Positions 1 through 4,454 of a stretch of DNA of 5,654 nucleotides are shown piece after piece. The DNA comes from Cellvibrionaceae bacterium. GTDB taxonomy: Bacteria; Pseudomonadota; Gammaproteobacteria; Pseudomonadales; Cellvibrionaceae. Every line of letters starts with the position of its first letter. Positions within the stretch are counted from its first letter, which is position 1. The position numbers were made by a program, and so were the translations under genes. The stretch lies in the NCBI GenBank assembly GCA_021151615.1, contig JAGKXA010000254.1, positions 1 to 5,654 of the forward strand, read 5' to 3'. A model generated the notes under the pieces. The model ran no database searches and was not told the origin of the DNA. It worked only from the letters and a program-made list of their open reading frames with translations.

Positions 1-368
1 ACGTATTGTTTCAGGAAAGGTACTTTCTGGATTTCGGTTTTGCCGTTGTTGTCGGTATGCTCGCGCTCGAAGGTGTCGGCATAGACAACCAATGTTCCCT
101 TTTCACCTTTACGGACATGCGCCTTCATCTCGGTTGCCTGTTTGAAGGTCATCCAGTAGGGAGAAGAAAAACCTTTCTCGGCGGCGGTCGCCCAGAGCAT
201 GATCGTGTTGATGCCGCCGTAGGGCTTGTCGTTCCAGCGCAGGGGTCGCATGATCTGGTCGGCGAGGTTGTCACCGCTCCACGGCTTGCGCCATGTCAAC
301 TCTCCTTTCTCCATGTCTTCGATGATCTTGTTGGTGATGCGGGCGTAAACGTCTTGTGGCTGGGTCAT
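1..368 (-). CDS. ardC: ArdC-type antirestriction protein, N-terminal part (runs off left edge)
   Basis: Seen: an open minus frame from an ATG at 368 to the window edge, 122 residues, with no stop. It begins MTQPQDVYARITNKIIEDME and contains WRKPW (about 26-30), PYGGINTIMLW (about 47-57), PYWMTFKQA (about 67-75) and VRKGEKGTLVVYADTF (about 81-96). Known: this is the pattern of the ArdC N-terminal domain (formerly DUF1738), a ssDNA-binding domain usually followed by a zincin-like metallopeptidase domain, here outside the window. ArdC proteins of plasmids and conjugative elements bind incoming single strands and protect them from host restriction. An AAGGA site 8 bases upstream supports the start. 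It lies 45 bases after the 61-residue gene, last visible member of the island operon. Family call is firm; protective activity in this host is inferred. Confidence 0.88.
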   Translation of the reverse strand, partial: MTQPQDVYARITNKIIEDMEKGELTWRKPWSGDNLADQIMRPLRWNDKPYGGINTIMLWATAAEKGFSSPYWMTFKQATEMKAHVRKGEKGTLVVYADTFEREHTDNNGKTEIQKVPFLKQY

Positions 369-413
369 GAGAAAAATCCTTCTGTTTGTGGTGGGAGGGT
401 GAGGAAGGCGGGG

Positions 414-599
414 TTAACCGCCCCCCTCCTGGTCTTGGGGTTGAACCTTTGCCGGATGAACGACGCATTTGATGTCGCCGATATACAGGTTGATGCTCTT
501 GCCGTTTCGGTGCTTGAAGCCGGAACCGATGATCTGGGAGTTGCCGTCAACTTTCTTGAAGACGAAGAAGTCCGGTTTTTTCTTTTCAGTCGTTGTCAT
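414..599 (-). CDS. Small island protein of unknown function (61 aa)
   Basis: Not recognised as a characterised family. The protein starts MTTTEKKKPDFFVFKKVDGN and continues through GSGFKHRNGKSINLYIGDI to an acidic, glycine-ended tail (QDQEGGG). The core resembles the short single-domain beta-rich proteins (reminiscent of DUF736) that occur beside ArdC and single-strand-binding genes on mobile elements; that likeness is from memory. No signal peptide, membrane segment or cysteine cluster is seen. The start at 599 is preferred over an upstream ATG at 638 because AAAAGGAG lies 8 bases before it, whereas the longer form would use that site as codons. It sits 45 bases before ardC and is very probably cotranscribed with it, so a role in handling or shielding transferred DNA is possible but only inferred from context. 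Confidence 0.7.
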   Translation of the reverse strand: MTTTEKKKPDFFVFKKVDGNSQIIGSGFKHRNGKSINLYIGDIKCVVHPAKVQPQDQEGGG

Positions 600-823
600 G
601 TGTGTTACTCCTTTTGTTGAAATCACCCTTGCGGGCATACCCCGGCCGCGCAGGAACAGTTACGGCGTCAAGACGAATATTGGGGGCGACCTTCAGGGGG
701 AACCGATATTCTTCTTGATGCAGGAAGTAACTGTGGATGCGAGGGGTTAGACTTGCCCGTCTGGTGTTTCATCGTCACAAGTGAGAAAAACACACTCATG
801 ACCATGAAAGGGGATGGAACCGG
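586..823 (-). pseudogene. Gap between dcm and the 61-aa gene: possible decayed small gene
   Basis: This 224-base gap has no complete gene that I can support. Two minus-strand frames look coding in composition but lack usable starts. One is open 750-854, overlapping the end of dcm, and ends with residues CDDETPDGQV and a TAA at 747-749. The other is open 589-768 (60 codons, stop 586-588), contains IHSYFLHQEEYRFPLKVAP and RPGYARKGDFN, and has no ATG, GTG or TTG. A frameshift joining the first to the second would make one small protein whose stop overlaps the start of the next gene by a few bases, a typical coupled arrangement. This may be a broken gene, a sequencing frameshift, or non-coding spacer. 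I do not recognise the product. No terminator or clear promoter is visible in the gap. Confidence 0.25.
608..615 (-). promoter_or_regulatory. Ribosome binding site that fixes the start of the 61-aa gene
   Basis: On the minus strand AAAAGGAG ends 8 bases before the ATG at 599-597. It lies within the reading frame of the longer candidate starting at 638, which has no comparable site, so the shorter protein is the better model. Confidence 0.65.
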
Positions 824-1780
824 CTACACCGTATTCAATTCTAAAAGTTGCGCTTCAAAATTCTTGATGGCTGTGAATATCCGATAGGCAAGCTGCGGCA
901 CGATGGCATTGCCGTACATGCGTATCGCGTTCATCCGCCACTTCGGAAAGGTAATTCCGTCCAGTTCACGGGGAAGCCCATCATCTCCGCCACAAACCGG
1001 GGATTGAGTTGGCCAGCCATGCCAATCGCCGAGCGGACAAAGTCCGGCAAGCTGTTGGAAACGGGCCTGCCAGCTTTCTGAAGCGTTTCCGGCAACCGCG
1101 CCCCTTTCCAGTCTCTTGCAGTCGGTGTCGGCAACAGCGATATCCAGCGCACCAGCGTCATGCTGTGCATCTGCCCCGCCTTGGTTTGCGTGCTTTTGAC
1201 CCGTGCGGTGAAGTCCGTCGCATCTATCGCGATGGGTGTCGGCACAAGCTTGCGGTGATAATGCCGGATGAAAGCCTGCAAGCTTTCGGCTGGCGTTGAG
1301 GGCGATGAACCAGACACGGTATCGCTGGTGCGGGGCGTTGATGCCGCAAGCTGGCAATACAACCGGCCAGATTTCGTAGCCCTGACCTTCCAGGTCAGAA
1401 AGCACCTGTCCGAATACCAGCCCGTCATTCCAATTAATAAGGCCGGAAACATTCTCGCCAACGATCCAGCGCGGCTTGATCTCGTCAGCAACTCTAAGCA
1501 TCTCCGGCCAGAGATAGCGGTCATCTGCCGTGCCGCGTCGCTTCCCGGCTGTACTGAAGGGCTGGCAAGGAAATCCCCCTGTGAGGATGTCGATCTGTCC
1601 TGCATATTCATGGGCATTGAACTCCTTTATGTCGGGATGGCTGTTGGCATGGGGCCAGTAGTATTTGAGGATACGTTGACAGAACGGGTCTTTCTCGCAA
1701 TGAAAGACGTTGGTGAATCCGGCCATTTGAGCGGCAAGGTCAAAACCGCCGCCGCCGGAAAACAGGCTTCCGTGCTTCAT
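824..1780 (-). CDS. dcm: C5-cytosine DNA methyltransferase (orphan, mobile-element type)
   Basis: Transfers a methyl group from S-adenosylmethionine to cytosine C5 in a specific DNA site. The 318-residue protein has the family motifs in order: motif I SLFSGGGGFDL (5-15), motif IV GGFPCQPFSTAGKRRG (68-83) with catalytic Cys72, motif VI ENV (109-111), motif VIII QRYRVWFIA (152-160), and motif X YGNAIVPQ (289-296). Residues about 162-265 are the variable target-recognition part; the recognised site cannot be read from sequence. The start MKHGSLFS at 1780 is chosen because motif I directly follows and a purine-rich GAAAGAGAA precedes it; an in-frame ATG at 1867 would overlap the upstream gene. 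No restriction endonuclease is in the window, so it is probably an orphan that shields the element from host restriction or modifies expression. It contains a second long open frame (see 931-1617). Confidence 0.95.
   Translation of the reverse strand: MKHGSLFSGGGGFDLAAQMAGFTNVFHCEKDPFCQRILKYYWPHANSHPDIKEFNAHEYAGQIDILTGGFPCQPFSTAGKRRGTADDRYLWPEMLRVADEIKPRWIVGENVSGLINWNDGLVFGQVLSDLEGQGYEIWPVVLPACGINAPHQRYRVWFIALNASRKLAGFHPALSPQACADTHRDRCDGLHRTGQKHANQGGADAQHDAGALDIAVADTDCKRLERGAVAGNASESWQARFQQLAGLCPLGDWHGWPTQSPVCGGDDGLPRELDGITFPKWRMNAIRMYGNAIVPQLAYRIFTAIKNFEAQLLELNTV
931..1617 (-). CDS. Alternative-frame ORF nested in the methyltransferase gene (228 aa)
   Basis: Seen: a 228-codon frame on the same strand as dcm but shifted, wholly inside it (methyltransferase codons about 55-283). 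It starts MPMNMQ at 1617, with a second ATG at 1611, behind AAAGGAG at 1622-1628 (4 or 10 bases away). It contains GDFLASPSVQPGSDAARQM (14-32), SGRRCLELL (36-44), CFLTWKVRATKSGRL (72-86), a PTPTARDWKG stretch (163-172), and near the end GQLNP (202-206) and MGFPVNWTEL (213-222). From memory, very similar strings (PTPTARD.KG, QLNP.WVEWLMGFP.GWT) occur in proteins annotated beside or inside phage- and island-type cytosine methyltransferases; I cannot verify this here. It may be a real overlapping gene or a frame kept open by constraint on dcm. Function unknown. Confidence 0.4.
   Translation of the reverse strand: MPMNMQDRSTSSQGDFLASPSVQPGSDAARQMTAISGRRCLELLTRSSRAGSLARMFPALLIGMTGWYSDRCFLTWKVRATKSGRLYCQLAASTPRTSDTVSGSSPSTPAESLQAFIRHYHRKLVPTPIAIDATDFTARVKSTQTKAGQMHSMTLVRWISLLPTPTARDWKGARLPETLQKAGRPVSNSLPDFVRSAIGMAGQLNPRFVAEMMGFPVNWTELPFRSGG
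1622..1628 (-). promoter_or_regulatory. Shine-Dalgarno sequence inside dcm, ahead of the nested ORF
   Basis: AAAGGAG on the minus strand lies within methyltransferase codons for Lys-Glu (residues 52-53), 4 bases before the ATG at 1617 and 10 bases before the in-frame ATG at 1611. It matches the sites used by the neighbouring island genes, and is the main sequence sign that the nested frame could be translated. It could also be chance, since AAGGAG simply encodes Lys-Glu. Confidence 0.4.
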
Positions 1781-1809
1781 GTCGTTCTCTTTCTGTAAGA
1801 AGGGATGCG

Positions 1810-2328
1810 TTAGCTGAACAATGCGGCAGGCGGATGCGCCAGCGTATTGTCCGGCCACATGCCGCAAAGCCCTTCATCAGCGATGGAGGTATAACCTTCG
1901 TTCGTAATGATGAGGTGATCCACCACCTGAATTTGCAGGTAGGAACCCGCCTTCTTGAACTGCTCTGTCAGTTGCAGGTCGGAGGGGCTGGGCGTGTCAT
2001 TGCCGCTGGGGTGGTTATGCGCCAGCACAATGCGGGAAGCGCGGGCTTTGAGTGCGGTAGCAAAGACAAGCTTCAAGTCAACATGGCAGGCAGCGATGCC
2101 GCCGGACGAGATCAGGGAAATGCCAAGGCAGGACATACCGGTATCCAGTAACATGACCTTGAACTGCTCCTGCAGGTTGATCTTGCCCGCATCCCATGTG
2201 TCCCGAAATATATTAAATGCCGCGCGGGAGGATTGGACTTTGGGCCTGTCGGCATAACGTGTCTGGTTCTTGTAGATCAGCTCGACTTCGCTGATCTGCG
2301 ACAGGTCGTATGCGTGTTCCATTGTCAT
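1810..2328 (-). CDS. radC: RadC-like JAMM/JAB domain protein
   Basis: A 172-residue protein of the RadC-like group common on Bacteroidota and proteobacterial mobile elements. The zinc-metalloprotease-type JAMM signature is complete: HNHPSGNDTPSPSD at 104-117 gives H104, H106, S114 and D117 in the expected H-x-H-x7-S-x2-D spacing, and Glu54 (NLQEQF) is the likely partner glutamate. The C-terminal QVVDHLIIT and TSIADEGL segments are also typical. The helix-hairpin-helix part found in full-length chromosomal RadC is absent, as usual for the island form. Biochemical role is unsettled; despite the name, a direct recombination-repair function is not established, and a nuclease, protease or anti-defence role has been considered. 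The start at 2328 follows AAGGAG by 6 bases; it lies 40 bases after the primase and 29 before dcm, hence one operon. Confidence 0.9.
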   Translation of the reverse strand: MTMEHAYDLSQISEVELIYKNQTRYADRPKVQSSRAAFNIFRDTWDAGKINLQEQFKVMLLDTGMSCLGISLISSGGIAACHVDLKLVFATALKARASRIVLAHNHPSGNDTPSPSDLQLTEQFKKAGSYLQIQVVDHLIITNEGYTSIADEGLCGMWPDNTLAHPPAALFS

Positions 2329-2334
2329 GGTGTT

Positions 2335-2340
2335 CTCCTT
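2335..2340 (-). promoter_or_regulatory. Ribosome binding site that fixes the radC start
   Basis: AAGGAG on the minus strand, 6 bases before the ATG at 2328. It rules out the in-frame upstream ATG at 2388, which would overlap the end of the primase gene and has no such site. Confidence 0.75.
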
Positions 2341-2368
2341 GAAAAAACTTGGGGAATTTGCCGAAGGG

Positions 2369-3271
2369 TTACTCAAGTCGCAGGCCACGGCTGTACATGT
2401 GCCATGCGTTCACATCTTCATGCGGAGCATAGACCTCGTTCATGGGAATGAAGCCGATACCTTCGCTTCGGGCAAAGCTCTTCAAGGTCTGTGTCGCTTT
2501 CTGTCCGGCAGCGTTATTGTCCAGCCATGCATGAATGACGCGGTAGCTGTAGTTTTTGAGATAAGGGAGAGCATAAGGCAGGCAGGCGGTAGAATTGAGG
2601 ATGATGGTATCACCCGCAAAATTCATACGGCCTTCAGAGGTGAGGGCGGATACAAAATCAATCCCGCCCTCAAAAACATGGACCTCGCCGGGCAGGGACT
2701 TTTCCCCGCGAATGAAGGTGATGTATTTGGGCGATGCAGATATCTTGATGAACTGGTTCCGCAAGTCGAACCCGCCCCTGTCGTTCCGCAACCCAATGGC
2801 GGAAAAACGCTTGCCAGTATTGGCATTGGCGACCTTGACTTCCTGAAAGTACCGCCCTGCACGAATGGCATCTATGCCACGACTTTCGAGATACGCCAGC
2901 AGCCGACGGCTTCGTAACGAGGACACTTCCAGAATGGAGAGCTTGCTTTGTGGCTCCTTCGGTCGGTTCGTCTGAACTGGACGTACTGGCACGGCTGTCA
3001 TGTTCGACAGCCAGCGCAAAGCGTCTGCAACCGTGCAATCCTCATGCGTGCTTTTGAGGTATTGGCAAACGAAAGAGACAACATCACCGCCAACACCTTC
3101 GCCAAAATCGAACCATAGATTTTTGCCGGTATCGACATGAAAGCTGGCCGTGCGTTCTTCGCGGAACGGAGACAGGTAAAAAGCGTCATGGCCGCTCTGA
3201 CGTATGGGCTTATGGCCGAGTTGCAGGAGGATTTGAGGCAAGGGGATGCGTTTAGCGTTCTCTATGTTCAT
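2369..3271 (-). CDS. Mobile-element DNA primase with CHC2-like and Toprim domains
   Basis: A 300-residue protein expected to make RNA primers on single-stranded DNA after transfer or during element replication. Residues about 1-75 match the CHC2-like fold of Bacteroidota element primases (SPFREERTASFHVDTGKNLW at 34-53, DFGEGVGGDVVSF at 55-67). The zinc-binding Cys and His of true CHC2 fingers are replaced, which is usual for this island subfamily. Residues about 195-290 are a Toprim domain: HVFEGGIDFVSAL (198-210) supplies the conserved Glu201, and HAWLDNNAAGQ (247-257) is the acidic second motif. Here the family pattern D-x-D reads D251-N-N253, so the second metal-binding Asp is Asn, which is odd. 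The start follows AAAGG by 8 bases; it lies 48 bases after the HTH gene and 40 before radC. Confidence 0.87.
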   Translation of the reverse strand: MNIENAKRIPLPQILLQLGHKPIRQSGHDAFYLSPFREERTASFHVDTGKNLWFDFGEGVGGDVVSFVCQYLKSTHEDCTVADALRWLSNMTAVPVRPVQTNRPKEPQSKLSILEVSSLRSRRLLAYLESRGIDAIRAGRYFQEVKVANANTGKRFSAIGLRNDRGGFDLRNQFIKISASPKYITFIRGEKSLPGEVHVFEGGIDFVSALTSEGRMNFAGDTIILNSTACLPYALPYLKNYSYRVIHAWLDNNAAGQKATQTLKSFARSEGIGFIPMNEVYAPHEDVNAWHMYSRGLRLE

Positions 3272-3319
3272 AGAGGCTACCTTTCATTGATGGGGAGAAG
3301 GGAAGGGGAAAAGAGAAGC

Positions 3320-3526
3320 TTAGGGTTTCAGCGTCTCATGCAGGAATTTATCCAGTACGGATTTGAGATAGAAAACGCGTCGGCCTATCCGGCGCGGCTG
3401 CAGGTCGTACCGGCCATTGCTCGCCCATTGGGCAAGGCTGTTATGCGAGAATTTAAGGTAGCTGGCGGCTTCCTTTCGGTTCATCAGGACATCGGCATTA
3501 TTGTTCTTGAAGTTCTTCCATTCCAT
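3320..3526 (-). CDS. Excisionase-like helix-turn-helix protein
   Basis: A 68-residue DNA-binding protein. Residues about 15-62 (LMNRKEAASYLKFSHNSL, then AQWASNGRYDLQPRRIGRRV, then FYLKSVLDKFL) fit the small MerR/excisionase-type winged HTH (HTH_17): the RKEAASYL helix, a recognition helix, the RRIGRRVFY wing and a closing helix. On Bacteroidota mobile elements such proteins serve as excisionases or transcription regulators, often as the first gene of the element's operon, which fits its place 48 bases before the primase. The start at 3526 is chosen because GGAG lies 7 bases upstream; the frame is open farther upstream (ATGs at 3547 and 3757) but those lack a site and would run through the upstream control region. 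Excision versus transcription control cannot be told apart without the integrase, which is not in the window. Confidence 0.82.
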   Translation of the reverse strand: MEWKNFKNNNADVLMNRKEAASYLKFSHNSLAQWASNGRYDLQPRRIGRRVFYLKSVLDKFLHETLKP

Positions 3527-3533
3527 GAGCAAT

Positions 3534-3537
3534 CTCC
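3534..3537 (-). promoter_or_regulatory. Ribosome binding site deciding the HTH gene start
   Basis: GGAG on the minus strand (in CCGGAGATT), 7 bases before the ATG at 3526. It favours the 68-residue protein over longer readings of the same frame. Confidence 0.55.
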
Positions 3538-3565
3538 GGTTGAGCATAGGTTGGTATGTATCGGA

Positions 3566-3592
3566 AATATCAGGGGAATATCCCGTAATATC
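3566..3592 (-). repeat. Three helically phased GATATT repeats before the HTH gene
   Basis: On the minus strand GATATT occurs at 3592-3587, 3582-3577 and 3571-3566, spaced 10 and 11 bases, so all three face the same side of the helix. They lie 40-66 bases upstream of the HTH start. Phased short direct repeats of this kind often bind small HTH regulators or excisionases cooperatively, so self-regulation or an excision site is a reasonable guess. The repeat unit is short and AT-rich, so chance is not excluded. Confidence 0.4.
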
Positions 3593-3753
3593 TCCACGCA
3601 TGCCCTTATTATACGGATAATTTCGTAAACGCTCTGACAATCTGAAGTTGTATATGAAAATATAACACGGTATAATAATTCGCCGGAATGGCGGGCAATG
3701 ATATTTTATTACTGACGGAGTCAATGAAATATTCTTACCCTGTATGCAGCGAA

Positions 3754-4335
3754 TCAAAGTTCACGCACGGCATTTTTGAGCTGGGTTTCATTGGCTATAC
3801 GCTGGTTCTTCTTTTGCACAACGATCCAGCCCCAAACAGCGACGAGCGAGACGATGAAACTTGTGGCAAAGGCAGCCTCATTGTTGAAGAACACATCTGA
3901 CAAGTAGCGATGAATAAAAGCAGATGCAATAAATGCACAGATAAAAACAACGGCATGTCGACCGCTGGGAGCCTTGCACATTTTGTAGAGTACGCCTTGC
4001 TGATAGAATGTCTGGCCGGTAGAGTGATTGATAACGGCAATATAAGGGTCTTTGCCTTTGGGAGTATGGCAGGAAACAACAGACACTTCGTTGCCCGTCC
4101 GGCAGGAAACATCAAAGCCTTTCAGCCGGAATGACTTTTCCTGTTCACCTTCCCCGTCTGACAAAAACAGATCATCATAGGTCACGACTTCGGATGTTAC
4201 CGACGTCGAACCATTTCCATTATTGACACTACCACCGCCCGAGACGTAGGTTCTGCTGTCTTTGTTTGCGGCAAGTACCTTGCCGCGATAGGTGCTCAGT
4301 TTATGCTCTTTTCCATTCAGGAGGATCGACTTCAT
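3754..4335 (-). CDS. Membrane protein with two C-terminal helices, function unknown
   Basis: A 193-residue protein that I cannot assign to a named family. Residues 1-120 are soluble and beta-strand-like, with a glycine/serine/asparagine loop (VSGGGSVNNGNGSTSV, 31-46), then TSEVVTYDDLFLSDGEGEQE and SFRLKGFDVSCRTGNEVSVV. Two hydrophobic helices follow at about 128-146 and 154-174, with a short charged tail (QKKNQRIANE). No signal peptide is present, so the N-terminal domain is probably cytoplasmic. From memory, hypothetical proteins of other bacteria share this layout (Gly-rich loop, D-FFL-D and GFDV-like strands, two helices), without known function. It lies 119 bases after the LytTR gene, same strand. 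Its ATG has no Shine-Dalgarno site and is one base beyond a strong hairpin (4337-4372), suggesting special control. It could be a membrane partner of the LytTR protein; this is inference. Confidence 0.72.
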   Translation of the reverse strand: MKSILLNGKEHKLSTYRGKVLAANKDSRTYVSGGGSVNNGNGSTSVTSEVVTYDDLFLSDGEGEQEKSFRLKGFDVSCRTGNEVSVVSCHTPKGKDPYIAVINHSTGQTFYQQGVLYKMCKAPSGRHAVVFICAFIASAFIHRYLSDVFFNNEAAFATSFIVSLVAVWGWIVVQKKNQRIANETQLKNAVREL

Positions 4336-4336
4336 A

Positions 4337-4372
4337 CCGGATAAAATTTACGATGAGCGTAAATTTATCCGG
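4337..4372 (-). promoter_or_regulatory. Long inverted repeat abutting the membrane-gene start codon
   Basis: The left arm CCGGATAAAATTTACG (4337-4352) and right arm CGTAAATTTATCCGG (4358-4372) are complementary apart from one extra A, with a 5-base spacer ATGAG. In minus-strand RNA this is a 15-bp hairpin with one bulged base, ending one base before the ATG at 4335. No U-run follows on either strand, so it is not an intrinsic terminator. Likely uses are a dimeric operator or an RNA hairpin limiting ribosome access. Confidence 0.75.
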
Positions 4373-4395
4373 CTTGCCAATCGGTTGCTCTCGCC

Positions 4396-4405
4396 ATTTA
4401 TCCGG
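4396..4405 (-). repeat. Third copy of the CCGGATAAAT element
   Basis: CCGGATAAAT on the minus strand at 4405-4396 repeats exactly the arm at 4372-4363, 33 bases apart, about three helical turns. With the inverted copy at 4337-4347 this gives three copies ahead of one gene. The spacing and identity suggest binding sites of one protein; the adjacent LytTR protein is a candidate. Confidence 0.55.
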
Positions 4406-4425
4406 TGATGGGAAATCTCTGTCAA
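4397..4425 (-). promoter_or_regulatory. Candidate promoter of the membrane-protein gene
   Basis: Minus-strand TTGACA at 4425-4420 is followed after 17 bases by GATAAA at 4402-4397. The -35-like box is perfect and the -10 box matches four of six. The -10 box overlaps the distal CCGGATAAAT copy, which would let a bound protein control it. Bacteroidota promoters usually follow a TTTG / TAnnTTTG pattern instead, so this may not be used. Confidence 0.25.
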
Positions 4426-4454
4426 CTGCTGGAAATGAGCGAGAAATTGCGCTT

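Larger units (their letters stand above)
3527..3753 (-). promoter_or_regulatory. AT-rich control region of the island operon
   Basis: This 227-base gap between the membrane protein gene and the HTH gene must hold the promoter of the block from HTH to ardC. It is AT-rich at 3600-3740, with TATAAT on the minus strand at 3613-3608 but no well-spaced -35 partner, and a TTGACT (3725-3720) followed after 15 bases by TATCAT. A TGAC-GGA-GTCA dyad lies at 3713-3723 and a CGCC-GGAAT-GGCG dyad at 3681-3693. CGGATAATTT on the plus strand at 3614-3623 resembles the CCGGATAAAAT repeat before the membrane gene. None of these is good enough to name one promoter. No clear terminator for the membrane gene is visible. 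Confidence 0.4.

Noticed and set aside
6..620. 204-codon plus-strand open frame
   Set aside because: It is antisense to ardC and the 61-aa gene, both of which have family-like sequence and ribosome binding sites; its own product has no recognisable pattern.
668..805. 45-codon minus-strand ORF beginning MVMSVFFSLV in the gap after dcm
   Set aside because: No Shine-Dalgarno site, and its tail is rich in Pro/Ser/Arg like an out-of-frame reading; neighbouring frames look more coding-like.
1268..1798. 176-codon plus-strand open frame
   Set aside because: Antisense to the methyltransferase over motifs I to VIII; no site and no recognisable domain.
2327..2917. 196-codon plus-strand open frame
   Set aside because: Antisense shadow of the primase; composition follows the complementary codons.
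2670..3038. 122-codon minus-strand frame inside the primase
   Set aside because: Unlike the nested frame in dcm it has no ribosome binding site and reads as shuffled Ser/Arg/Gly-rich sequence.
3566..3592. Phased repeats considered as a CRISPR array
   Set aside because: Six-base units at 10-11 bases cannot be CRISPR repeats and spacers; no array exists elsewhere in the window.
3681..3723. Short dyads after the membrane gene considered as a terminator
   Set aside because: Stems are only four base pairs and are not followed by a clean U-run.
4337..4372. Inverted repeat considered as a terminator for lytTR
   Set aside because: No U-run on either strand, and it lies directly against the next start codon about 80 bases after the lytTR stop.
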